Below are positions 33,370 through 43,549 of a stretch of DNA of 64,000 bases, one piece after another. How positions within the stretch are numbered: the first letter of the stretch is position 1; every line of letters starts with the position of its first letter. Origin of the DNA: Isoetes taiwanensis (Eukaryota; Streptophyta; Lycopodiopsida; Isoetales; Isoetaceae). Where the stretch lies: the NCBI GenBank assembly GCA_021234155.1, contig JAJEKV010000225.1, positions 128,001 through 192,000 on the forward strand, in the 5' to 3' direction. Below the pieces are notes generated by a model that was not told the DNA's origin, ran no database searches, and saw only the letters and a list, made by a program, of their open reading frames with translations. The position numbers were made by a program, and so were the translations under genes.

Positions 33370-34461
33370 ATGGCACCCAACGGCTTTGTTAGATTGTATG
33401 ATGCTGCCAACCACATCCATGACTTTCCTGCTGAACAGACCTTCCAGGTGTTCGACCATCTCTTCGATCTCCACACAACCTTGACCAGGACACCCTTTTA
33501 TACTGATATCATTTGCCAATATGATCAACAGATCCTACACTGGGAAGTTAGCTTGCCGCCTAGGGGAGGGAAATGGGTATCCCTAGATTCGCTTAGCCAA
33601 GCCTTAGGAAGGGAGATGGGAGAATCCAAGGGCAAGAACCAGCTGTGGGATAGGACAAGAACCATGCCCGACTACATGACCTGCAAGCATAATAGGCATA
33701 GATATCTCTTAGCCCATGCAGCCCTCGCTCTATTCATGCAGTATAAGTTAGTCAATAGGGTGGGAGAACCTTCCATTCAGCCTTTGGACCTAGCACCACT
33801 CGACACTCGAAGGGACCAAAGCCACATTCACGAGATCGAGTCCTCGGAGTATATGTTCCATGGCATGACAACAGAGATACCAGCATTACAAATTGAGCAA
33901 GACTACGAGCAGCTAGGGGAAGAAAACCCAGGGTGGGAAAGCAGAGAGGCGATGAGGATCAAGAGGCGCATAGCCAGCCACGACGAGGAAATCAGGCGGG
34001 CCTATGAGCCACCAATCGGCATCACAGCCCTATTATCAATAGTCATCGATGGAGAGGAGTACATCTTGGCAAACGACATCCTCAACCTTCCTTACTGCCA
34101 AGAAGAAGGGCTTAGAATCGACGAGCTCTTAGGCTTGATCGCAAAGGAGCAGCAAAGCGACTTCATCAACTACTCCTATCAGGAAATCCCAAGGGAGCTA
34201 GCAGAGCGGCACTCTTACGCCGGGGAGACAATGTCAGATATAGCAGCCTATGAGCAGATAAGGGAGATGTATCGACAACAGGAACCAATCATCCCAGAGG
34301 AGGAGTTTCAAGAAATACAAAGAGCAGGTTGTACAAACCAGGTAGAGGTCCAAGCTCCAGCCGAACAGTCCGTTCTAGGAGTATGCGGGAGGCATCCAGT
34401 AGCATCAACCTGGAGAACGCAACTACCATGTGGAGGGATCATGAAGACCTCTTGGCACTAG
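33370..34461 (+). CDS. Unidentified 363-residue ORF in the gypsy leader
   Basis: The longest intact upstream frame of the gypsy, beginning MAPNGFVRLYDAANHIHDFP. I recognise no family. It has aromatic-rich N-terminal text (QILHWEVSLPPRGGKWVSL), a basic segment (MRIKRRIASHDEEIRRAYEP) near residue 195, and a Glu-rich C-terminal third (PIIPEEEFQEIQ). There is no zinc knuckle, protease or transmembrane segment. It sits between the histone ORF and gag, where plant gypsy elements usually have only a short leader. The last ~45 residues may be out of frame: a second frame (34329-34514, GRGPSSSRTVRSRSMREASS) looks more protein-like. The TATA box upstream suggests its own promoter. It may be an accessory protein; a decayed gag is less likely because gag lies downstream. 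Confidence 0.6.
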   Translation: MAPNGFVRLYDAANHIHDFPAEQTFQVFDHLFDLHTTLTRTPFYTDIICQYDQQILHWEVSLPPRGGKWVSLDSLSQALGREMGESKGKNQLWDRTRTMPDYMTCKHNRHRYLLAHAALALFMQYKLVNRVGEPSIQPLDLAPLDTRRDQSHIHEIESSEYMFHGMTTEIPALQIEQDYEQLGEENPGWESREAMRIKRRIASHDEEIRRAYEPPIGITALLSIVIDGEEYILANDILNLPYCQEEGLRIDELLGLIAKEQQSDFINYSYQEIPRELAERHSYAGETMSDIAAYEQIREMYRQQEPIIPEEEFQEIQRAGCTNQVEVQAPAEQSVLGVCGRHPVASTWRTQLPCGGIMKTSWH

Positions 34462-34469
34462 ACGTCTAT

Positions 34470-34903
34470 GGCGGGGCAGCTCAAAGGAAGGGCACAAGGC
34501 ATAGGCAAGGGTAATGCGCTCCGCTACTATCTGCCAGTCCTCAGTCAAGGGCAGATGATAGTCTTTCACAAGGAGTTCAGCCCACGAGGGGAAGAGTCCG
34601 TGGCGCTCCTCATAGCGCTCTCTGGCTTTCGGGCAGCACGCTAAGCTAAGCAGCCATACGAATCATATCATTCTCTTCAAAAGATCCGTGGCACTCCACT
34701 GCCTCGACTTTGCCAGAGGCCACCTCAGAGACGCGACATTGACAGTAGTGGCGGCAACGGCACCAGAACTCCCGGCACCTGAAATGGCTCGAGCACTCGA
34801 AGGGGGATCTTCCAGGAACATCTTGCGCAACCTCGGCAAAGGCCTTCGGCTTAGGGACGTCAAGAGTTTCTTCAAATTGACGAAGGGCCATCGAAGATAA
34901 ATA
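34470..34903 (+). pseudogene. Degenerate coding-like stretch after the 363-residue ORF
   Basis: Frames at about 34470-34642 (KGNALRYYLPVLSQGQMIVF) and 34688-34903 (LDFARGHLRDATLTVVAATA, then FKLTKGHRR and stop) look like remains of one protein. I see a faint likeness of the second piece to a histone-fold helix pair, too weak to call. It could equally be the decayed C-terminus of the preceding ORF. Confidence 0.3.
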
Positions 34904-35206
34904 ATTTCTGTTTTTTCTAATCTTCTAAATTGTATTGAATGTCTTCATTTCTATGTACTATCATGTATTTTATATTAATGTGTAACTTTTATATATTAAT
35001 GGCTATAAATTGTCCTTAACTTATAAGTGCAATTTTGACATGATTTCTTTTATGCTTAACAATAATTCACTTGTAAATAAGGATGAACAATGTATAACTT
35101 AAATAACAAGCATTCATAACTAATACTTGCAGCAAGGAACATCGGCTCAGGGTCTCAAGGCCAGGGCCGGCAGCACCAATGGGTACCTAGAAACTTGTTT
35201 GGATGA
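34904..35206. other. AT-rich spacer before gag
   Basis: No coding content. It ends with GC-richer sequence (GGTCTCAAGGCCAGGGCCGG) just before the gag start. Confidence 0.4.
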
Positions 35207-36400
35207 ATGACGGTGGAAACAATTAATGCAAGGCTCACGCAGATGAGGAACCAGATGCATCAGCTGATTCACTGGGCAACCCCATTGATGAACGCTCAGG
35301 AATATGGACCTGCACCACCACCTCCACCACCACTACCTGCCCAAGGCATTGAGGAGGCTTCACAGCCGAAAGGGGAAGAGAATCAAGGAAATGTCAGGGA
35401 CAGGAAGAGAAAAAGGAGAAGCAGAAAGAGCCCAACACCATCCAGCTCTAGTGTATCAGACACCTCTGGCAGCCAGACGTGTAGCAGTTCCGAGGATGAG
35501 TCAGATGCATCACGGGGTAGGAAAAAGAACAGGAAAGCAGATGATTATCAGAAGAAAGTGGACAGTGCCATGAGTAATGTTTGGAAGACAAGGAAGCTTG
35601 GCCAATTTTCAGGGAAAGACATGTCAGGCATGGAGGCAAATGCTTGGCTTGATGAGATGGAGGAATTTGGGAATTCCTATGGCATAAAAGACAAAGACAT
35701 AGGCAAGGTTGCAACAGCCAATATGATAGGAGGAAAGGGTATGCTAAGTCTAATAAGTTGAGACGAAACAGCTGCAGATTCAAGACCTTCAGTAAAGCTT
35801 TCCGCAAACATTACGTGCCGAGGTCTCACACTAGCAGGCAGATCCAGCAATTCTACAGGCTAGACCAGGGGAACCTATCAGTAGCCAAGTACACAGAGGA
35901 ATTTATGAGGCTAAGGCTCAATGTGCCCAGGATCACAGAGAGACAAGCGGTCGAGGGTTGCTCAACAGTAACATCAAAAGGTTAGTTCGAGCAATTAATC
36001 CAAGAACAATCGAGGAGGCCGAAGACAAGGCCTTAACTCTGGAAGAAGCCCCAGTCACTCCAGTGCAGAAACAGTTACCATTCAAGGGTAAAAGGGCAGT
36101 ATCAAGGGCAGCATCAGAATAAGCAATCAGCAACTACGCCAACCGGAGGCCAACAGCAAGGGAAAGCTCAGGGAAAACCCTTTGGAGATCGTAGGCCACA
36201 AAATGGATCAGGGGGCAGTTCTCTCAAGCGTCTTTTAGACAACCTGCCAAAGGAAAAGAGGCAGGAATGCATTGAAAAGAAGTTGTGCTTTAGGTGCTTT
36301 AGGTGCTTTAGGCAGCTTTTGCAGAACTTGCAGATTGGGAGTCACCAGCCGAAGGAGACGACGAAGAGGACGACCAGCAGGAAGCGCAAGATTTCATAGA
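35207..36400 (+). pseudogene. Gypsy gag (capsid/nucleocapsid), broken
   Basis: The ATG at 35207 starts a protein with proline-rich and Ser/Arg/Lys-rich segments, then WKTRKLGQFSGKD and ANAWLDEMEEF. A stop at 35759 and a frameshift lead to FRKHYVPRSHTSRQIQQFYR and QGNLSVAKYTEEFMRLRL, the conserved retrotransposon gag block (35790-35915). The nucleocapsid zinc knuckle survives only as KKLCFRCF near 36285. There a TTTAGGTGC unit is repeated and the rest of the CCHC motif is lost. The copy cannot make a normal nucleocapsid. Confidence 0.8.
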
Positions 36401-37259
36401 GAAGCCAAGGCCAGTTAGCATGGCAAACGGTGCCATTCGCCACACTAAGGGGAGAAGGATCACGTTTGACATAGACCTTAGTGGAAGCAAGTGGCCGATG
36501 GGGGCAGAGGTCATGGATATTGGAAAGTATGACCTTATAGTAGGAATGGAGTTCCTAAAGCCAGTTAAAGCGATGATTGACTACGAACGCAACGAGATCT
36601 CCATGATGGCGCCTGACGGCAACAGATTCATAGTAAAAGGTAAGAAGGTAGCTTCTCCTATGCAGTGCATTTCTATGAAGCAGCTAAGGAAAAGTATAAT
36701 AAGAAATAAGGTGGAGTATATTCTGAGGTTAGAGGCAATTGAACCAACTAAAGAGAAGGGAAGTGACCTAAGTGGGAATCAGTTGCCCAAGCCAGTAGCA
36801 AGGCTCATTAGGGAGTTCAATGATGTATTTTCGGATCAAATCGGTCAGCTACCACCTTATAGGGGTGTAGAGTGTGAAATCACACTAGCTCTAGATGCTA
36901 AGCCTACCAGCAAGGCACCTTATAGGATGAGCACCCCGGAGTTGATTGAGCTCAAGAAGCAGCTGCAGGAATTGCTTGACCTTGAATTTATTAGAGCAAG
37001 TGTGTCTCCTTTTGGAGCACCCATACTCTTCGTGAAGAAGAAAGACGGGAGTCTAAGAATGTGCATAGATTATCGCCAGCTCAACAAGCAGACGATAAAG
37101 AATAAGTATGCTCTGCCAAGGGCAGATGATTTGATGGATCAGCTCCAAGGAGCGAAAGTTTTCTCTAAGATTGACTTAAGGTCAGGCTACCACCAAATAA
37201 GGATAAAGGAAGAAGATATCCATAAGACCACCTTTGAACGCTTGCAGACGGGCATTTGA
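36401..37259 (+). pseudogene. Gypsy protease remnant and first half of reverse transcriptase
   Basis: [17 protein letters not shown] and [20 protein letters not shown] are the C-terminal part of a retropepsin. The catalytic DSG motif that should precede it is missing (apparent deletion near 36390). The RT fingers and palm follow: [53 protein letters not shown] with a catalytic Asp. A frameshift at about 37255 ends the frame. Confidence 0.85.
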
Positions 37260-38721
37260 GTTTACGGTAATGCCCTTTGGCTTATCGAATGCCCCGGCAA
37301 CTTTCATGCGTCTCATGAACGACATCTTCAAGGAGTTCTTAGATGAGTTTGTTATTGTTTTCTTCGACGACATTCTAGTCTACCGCAAGTCCATTGAAGA
37401 TCATTGTCAGCAATTGAGAAGAGTGTTGGAAAAGTTGAGACGGCATCAGTTGTATGGGAAGCTCTCCAAATGCCACTTCGCTACCGAAAGATTGGAGTAC
37501 TTGGGCCACGTGATATCAGAGGAAGGGATCTCCACCGACCTCGCAAAGATTGAAGCAGTAGTTGATTGGCCAGCTCTAAAGAATGTGGCAGAAGTGAGGA
37601 GCTTTCTAGGTCTGGCAGGATACTATAGGAAGTTCGTAAAGGACTTCGCTAAGTGGGCGTTCCCCTTGACGGACCTCACTAAGAGTGTTAAGGTGAAAGA
37701 TTGGAGAACACATTGGCTAGAAAATGTTCAAGCTTCATTTGAAAAGCTTAAGGAAGCCTTAACAACAGCAACAATGCTAATTCTGCAGCGTTATCCAACC
37801 CATGATCAGGAACTTTTAGCTATTGTGAGAGCTCTTCGTATTTGGAGGCATTATTTACTTGAAAGGAAATTTCAGTTAGATACTGATCACCAGAGCCTCC
37901 AATACATCTTTACCCAACCACTCCTCAATCTAAGGCAAAGGAGGTGGATGGAATTCCTTGAAGAGTATGATTTCGAGATTGCTAAGCTGAATGTGGTTGC
38001 TGATGCTCTCTCCAGGAGACCCCTTGAGACGAGAACACATTGTAATGCCATATCAACTCTTTCGAGTGGGTATGGCAAGAAAATTGAGGAAACATTGCCA
38101 TCCGATGGTGATTTCAAGGAGGTATGGGCAAGCCTCTCTAAGGAGGCTAGAACAGATAAGGAACGGGAAGCCTTCAAACATTATAGGAAGGAAGGCAACC
38201 TGTTGTACCATAAAGATAAGTTGTGTGTGCCCGAATCGTCAGGCGTAAGGAAGTTAATTCTTCAAGACACACACAACAGCCCAATAGCAGGGCATGCGGG
38301 GTTTATGAAGATGTATTTTAAGATTCGAAGTAGCTATTTCTGGCCGGGAATGAAGAAACAGATAGCCAGATATATTCGGGAATGCCAATTGTGCCAGCAG
38401 ACCAAGGCAGAGCAGCTTCGAATTCCGGGAGCCTTGGAACCTTTAGCATTGCCAAATGCAAAGTGGAAAGTAATAAGCATGGATTTTATCACAGGACTTC
38501 CTAGAACTCTACGAGGCAAAGATGCACTAATGGTGGTCGTAGACAAATTATCTAAGATGGCACACTTCGTGCCTTGCAAAACTACGGACACAGCCTTAGA
38601 CACTGCCGTTCTATTTGTAAAGGAGATTTTCAGACTCCACGGCATGTCTCGAGAGATAATATCAGATAGGGATTCCAAATTCATGAGTGCATTCTGGCAA
38701 GATTTATTTGCCACAATCTAG
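37234..38721 (+). pseudogene. Gypsy RT second half, RNase H remnant and integrase
   Basis: FTVMPFGLSNAPATF and VIVFFDDILVYRKS (FFDD at the catalytic site) continue the RT; GLAGYYRKFVKDFAKWAFPL ends the connection. RNase H has lost about 60 residues at about 37785 (the segment with the first catalytic Asp) and resumes at THDQELLAIVRALRIWRHYL. Integrase shows the HHCC domain (H-x-H region near 38270-38300, CQLCQQTK) and the core MDFITGLPRTLRGKDALMVV and IISDRDSKF with two catalytic Asp. It ends at a TAG at 38719-38721. Confidence 0.87.
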
Positions 38722-38733
38722 ACCAAGCTCTCG

Positions 38734-39571
38734 ATGAACACGGCCTACCATCCTCAGACGGATGGCCAGACGGAGCGGACGAATCGCATCATCGAAGATA
38801 TGCTCAGAAGTTATGTATGGAATAAGCAATCCAAGTGGGATGATTTCATCCACTTGGTAGAATTCGCCTACAATAGTACGAAGCAGGAGTCATCGCAGAT
38901 GTCTCCCTTCATGATCAACTACGGGTACCAGTGCCTAACCCCGGATACTTGGCACAATCCTGTGTCAAAGGTAGAAGTATCCCAGCAAATGCTAGGAGAT
39001 ATGCATCAGTTAGTTGAAGAAGTAAGGGGGTACCTTCTAGCAGTAAGAAGTCGGCAGAAGAGTGTAGCCGACAGGCACAGGACCGTAAGAGAGTTCAAGG
39101 TGGGTGACAAGGTATGGTTGAAGATCAAGGTGAAGCAAGCTAAGCTTCGGATTGGAAATTGTAAGAAGCTCGCCCCTAGGTGGGCCGGACCCTTTTAAGA
39201 TTTTGGAGAAAGTAGGCTCTCAAGCTTACAAGTTGGATCTCTTGGCGCACCTCAAAGTCCACAAGGTCTTCCATGTGAGCTTATTGAAAAGGCACAACCC
39301 AAACCCTGAGGAGGTTTTGGATACTCCAACTTTGTTGGAAATGATGGAAGAGCAAGTTGAAATTGTGCCGGAATTGCTTCTTGATAAGTGATTCAAGAAG
39401 ACAAGGAGGTCCCAGTTCCTCCATTATTTAGTCAAGTGGAAACACTTGCCCGTGGAAGCCGCGACATGGGTATTGAAGCAGGATTTGGAGAAGCAATACC
39501 CGGACTTCATGAAGGAGTTTGATGGGCGAGTCGTCTCCGACTTGGTCGTCACCGACTTGCCAGGAGGTTAG
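38734..39571 (+). pseudogene. Gypsy integrase C-terminus with chromodomain
   Basis: MNTAYHPQTDGQTERTNR carries the catalytic Glu; GDKVWLKIK and RWAGPF follow, with a frameshift near 39197. The tail KVHKVFHVSLLKRHNP leads, after a TGA at 39389-39391, into a chromodomain: LHYLVKWKHLPVEAATWV and DLEKQYPDFMKEFDGR (about 39420-39530), ending at TAG 39569-39571. The chromodomain steers integration to marked chromatin in chromoviruses and places this element in that clade. Confidence 0.87.
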
Positions 39572-39598
39572 CTTAGTATGTTCTTAGTTAGCCTTAGC

Positions 39599-39639
39599 TC
39601 TGGCATATGTATTCTAGCTAGTGGAATGCATATGCCAGA
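39599..39639. repeat. Perfect 11-bp hairpin after the gypsy pol stop
   Basis: TCTGGCATATG (39599-39609) and its reverse complement CATATGCCAGA (39629-39639) are separated by 19 bases, 28 bases past the pol stop. A possible 3' RNA structure or terminator-like element. Confidence 0.65.
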
Positions 39640-39654
39640 ATCTTGGAACGTGTA

Positions 39655-40060
39655 GGCGATGATGAGATACGCCTTTAAGGCATTCTCTAGGCCAACATGC
39701 ACCAAGGGGTGCGCATGACCAATAGGGTCATGCGAGAGTGGAAGTGAGGCATGGTGGGCGATGATGGGACATCTGTCGGATGCTCTCTATGCCACGATGC
39801 GGGGCTCGCACACCTGACCATAGGGGGCCATGGTGAAGGTTAAAGTGATCATACGCGATGATGGGATCGTGAGACGTTCCCTAGCTTGAAACCCTTGGGG
39901 GTATGATGCACTGGGAGTACTCGGCACCAGGTAACCGAGTACAAGGTAGCACTTGATCATGGGCAATGATAGGATCATCTTAAATGGTCCTTAAGCTCAA
40001 ATCCGAAAGGGCCATGATCGAGTGCAAGGTAGTAGGGTAACCTTGAGCTAGTAGTTTGGC
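39655..40060 (+). repeat. Degenerate ~100-bp tandem repeats in the gypsy 3' region
   Basis: GGGCGATGATGGGA-like units start at about 39655, 39756, 39854 and 39961, each followed by a CTAGG/CTTAAGC-like core. Period is about 100-107 bases. Non-coding. Confidence 0.6.
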
Positions 40061-40108
40061 TCAAGGAGGTAGGTAAGGGGGTGGTCCCCTAAAACCACAA
40101 ATTTATTA

Positions 40109-40126
40109 ACTAAACTAACGTAATGC
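40109..40126. repeat. Direct repeat flanking the 8.7-kb insertion, left copy
   Basis: ACTAAACTAACGTAATGC. The copy at 48828-48845 is ACTAAACTAACGTAGTGC (17 of 18 identical). Because AATGCCA also occurs at the internal repeat near 47722, the true duplication may be 13-14 bases. Confidence 0.75.
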
Positions 40127-40129
40127 CAT

Positions 40130-40154
40130 GATTCTATTGCAATAGCAATAGAAT
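40130..40154. repeat. Perfect 11-bp inverted repeat at the insertion start
   Basis: GATTCTATTGC and its reverse complement GCAATAGAATC are separated by only three or four bases. The internal copy near 47728 has only the second arm, so the first arm was added or lost at the end. Confidence 0.6.
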
Positions 40155-40275
40155 CGACATTCCTTGGATGGGGACGCCCTATCTTGCTCTCCTATTTATA
40201 CCGCCTTCTTCTTCATTTCCAGCCATCGGCGTTCTTTTGAGCTCCTTTCTATTCTGCTCATTTTTGGCTCCGTCT
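40142..40275 (+). repeat. Terminal direct repeat of the insertion, copy 1
   Basis: It starts GCAATAGAATCGACATTCCT and contains CTCCTATTTATACC, a plausible TATA box (40190-40200). It matches 47732-47865 at about 95%. A promoter-bearing end would resemble a short LTR, but similarity stops after about 135 bases. Confidence 0.65.
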
Positions 40276-41725
40276 ATCACCCAAAACCAGATTTCCTACT
40301 ATGCTCTACCTATCACCCCAAACCGGATTATTATGCGGATTGGTGTGTTTGATCTAATCGTTTGATTGGATTGCATGATACGGTGGTGGATGCGGCTTGG
40401 TCCTTTGCTGCACACAGATGGTTTTGGGCTCTCCAACAGCTGGTCGTTGGTTTTCAAGGATCTGCCCCCACTGGTGAGTGTCTCCTTCTCGATTTTCCAG
40501 TTTGTTTTTGGATGCATAGGTCTCGATGGTTTGGGTTTGCTTTGTGGTTCTACATAGATTTTCTTCCTTCCTTTCCCTCTTTGTTTCGCCTTCTTTTTGC
40601 AGGTGACGTGACGAACTGGCTGCTTACCATACGCATATCTTTGGTTGCGAGTTTCTTTTGGATCGGTTGCTGTTGGCTTCCCCTTTTCTCCTCTCTCCAT
40701 CTTGTTTTCTGCTTGCTACAACGTGCAATTTTGGGCTGTTTGCTCGGATCTTCCTTCTGCGATATATTCTGGCAGTGGGATGAGCTTCGGCCTTCCCTTG
40801 CCAGCAAATCATATTGCTCTTGCTTCAATTTTTTCTTGAATCTGTATGCTTTCTGAATTTTCGGTTCCCTCTCCATCATTTCGTTTGTTCGACTTGGTTG
40901 GGTTTCATGGCTTTCCTCGTGCCTCCATAGCCCGATCTCTGTGAATTTTGGGGTTGGGGCGTATTTGTTTGCGACTCCCTCATTCGAATCATCGGCGGCC
41001 CTATCCCCAAGCTGTTCTTCCCTAGCCCGGAGGCCTGCCACCGCCTGGGCCCACCCCATTTGTCACAAGTATTTTTTGGGGGATAATGGGGGTCGGTGCC
41101 CCTTGTCCTCCCTTAGCTTGAGGATACCGGGTCCCTGTAGCCCCTTCTTTGCTTTGAAGGTTTGTTATTTTTTCTCCAGGTTTGCCATGTTTTTTGGTCT
41201 CGCATTCTCGAATTGGTTCCCTTGTTCTTTTACTCTTTTAGTGTTTGCTCTATGTTCTCCATGCTTATCCATGTCCTTTTCTTCTCCGAGAGGTTTTTGC
41301 ATTTTTTCACGTAGCTATATCCAAGCATCAGGGTTGGTTCTAGACATCGTGAGGTACTCTTGCATCTAGAGCACTATAAGTTTTTCCGTTTTGATGTACT
41401 TTTTGTTTATGAGGTTTGTAGATCATTTAATTCTTGCATTTTGGTCATTCCCTTCATGCCAAGTTTTTCGCCTAAGTGTGGGCGGTTTAGAATACCTCAT
41501 AAGGGATTCAGATAAGGTATTCCTTCTAGCTTCTTCTTGTTTGAAAGCTAAGATTAGGAACTGATTGCAGTAGTCGTGGTGCCAGCAACGATCTCCTTAA
41601 TTTTTTGGTTCGGGGACACCGATCTGGGTATCCCGATTTCAAGTTAATTTAAGTTGTTTGGTGATTTTTTACTAATGATCTTTTAGTATGGTCGCTAGGT
41701 TGCGCGATTTCAATCTCTGATTGCG

Positions 41726-43549
41726 GGTGCTGGCTCTCTCCAATTGCCTCGTTTTTCCATTTTCCTCGAGTTTTCTGATTTAATATTGCGCTTTGCATAC
41801 TTTTTGTTCCTTGTAAAACATGCATATACAGGCTAAACTTCTTCGAGTTTTCACTATTACTGTTGCACATATTCATATGTCATGCTCCATGCTAGAGATG
41901 CATATGCATGATAAAGTTTTTTCGGTTTCTGATTTTCCATGCTTTAGGCTTCTTGTAAGATTTGCATATGCATGCTCCGTTTCTATTTGCTCTGAGGGTG
42001 TGGTCTTTATCGTATGCGTAGTGACATCCTAGATGCCCTTCTCTAGGTGAGTACAGGCTCTTGCTGAATTTTGCTTCATGAAGTTTTGTTTCCTTTCTTA
42101 CCTATGTTATTCAGAAGGTGTTCAATTTTAAGGTGCCAGTATGCCCCATGGAGCAACTTTCAACTTAATTGTGTATAGCTTTGTGTACACCCTAGGAATG
42201 TTTTTCTCCCCTTGTTCCATGGTTCTCGATATACTTATTTGCTTGCTTTCTTAGAGCGAGTATGTTTTTTCCCATTCTAGGCCATGTTGCGTGTATGAGG
42301 AGTGATTGCAATTCATATGGCTGTTTAGGAAGTTGCTTAAAAGATTGTTAGTAAGTAGTCGTGTAACTGCCTCAATTTTTTGGAGACATGTTATGACAAC
42401 TATGGTGCTACACATAAGGGTGAACCTTGCACCTTATCGATCACCGACATATCCTCACTCTATTGTTTCTAGGTCGGAGCAAGGCGACATTTGCGTTTGT
42501 ATGGTTTGGTTCTTCAGAGCACCATCACTTTTCATATGTTTGCATGCATAATTTGTTTGTTCTGCATTTTTTCGTTTTTTTTAGGTCTCTACTAACGTTT
42601 GCTCGCATTTCATGCGTGTATAATTTTGTTTTCTAAGTTCATTCTCTCTTATTCGTCGAATCGTTGGTCGTATTTTTAGGATCATCTATCATGCGCCATT
42701 ACCAATCCTTTGGTCCTATTGCATTCGAAGGTCCATTTGAGTTGCTTCCTCCAGGAGACAGATGCCAAGAGGTCCTAGACAGCATATACACAAGGCCAGG
42801 TTTCTGGGAGTTCTACAAGTTGCCTACTTCCTGGAGCGCTAGATTGTGCGATCATCTCAAGATAACCATTACTGTTGAAGTTTAGCTTGTTGTGCCATGG
42901 CTCCAGTCGCATCTTTACTTCAATTGGACTTCTATCTTTTTCAGGTGCCCTTTGTGCTTATTTTCAAGTTGTTCATATTTGGTTCCATTGTTCTTCTTTC
43001 TCATAAGTCTCGTTTGTTCTATGGTTAAGTTTCTTTTACTGCTCCATCGGCTCCAATATGCTTCTTCAATGTTATCAATCCTATAGATATGTTGGTCTTT
43101 TTGGCTGTGTCGCTCCTTTTAGGCGTAGTTTTGGCACTGGTCTTGTGATGTGGGCTCTTGAATGTTTTGTTTATCATCTTTCGGCTTTGTGCTTTTTGAC
43201 GGGTTGTCCTACCCTTTAATATTTTTGTCAAACTTTTTCTTCTTGAAATGCGCTCTTTGCAGGTTTATTATTTCACTTTTTGTCTTTTTAAGTTTTCATA
43301 TTGTCTTTGTTCTTCTGTGTATAGTTCGATGTCATATAGTTTGTGCTCAAGCATGTTTATTTATTGCCTCACAATAGAGTTTAATAGGCAGAGCATGGTT
43401 ACTTTTATTTGCTAGCAAGATTGATATGCGATTTGATCAGTCCTTTCGGTTATGATATGCATTAATTATGATAGCCCTCTAGTGGTTCCGAGGGTGCCAT
43501 GTTTTTTCTTGCTTTATTTCCGGTGGTTCCTTTTTTGTCCAACTACCTT
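41726..43549 (+). repeat. 1.8-kb tandem duplication, copy 1
   Basis: It begins GGTGCTGGCTCTCTCCAATT and ends TTTTTTGTCCAACTACCTT. The next 1818 bases repeat it with only scattered substitutions and small indels, which implies a recent event. Confidence 0.9.
42694..42885 (+). CDS. Small purine-rich ORF repeated in both duplicate copies
   Basis: From MRHYQSFGPIAFEGPFELLP to KITITVEV and stop, about 63 residues after the second ATG (an upstream in-frame ATG lies at 42664). It stands out as the only balanced-composition, protein-like segment in the T-rich insertion, with a splice-acceptor-like TTTTTAG just upstream at 42675-42681. The paralogous copy is at 44512-44703. No family is recognised. 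It may be an exon of a captured gene. Confidence 0.4.
   Translation, partial: RHYQSFGPIAFEGPFELLPPGDRCQEVLDSIYTRPGFWEFYKLPTSWSARLCDHLKITITVEV

Noticed and set aside
34646-34891. Minus-strand ORFs over the gypsy leader
   Set aside because: No domain, and the strand is opposite to every other element gene.
34470-34903. A second histone (H4- or H2A-like) beside the H3-like ORF
   Set aside because: The resemblance needs several frame changes and aligns at only a few residues.
40164-40856. ORFs at the left end of the 8.7-kb insertion
   Set aside because: They cover the promoter-like terminal repeat and have low-complexity hydrophobic composition.
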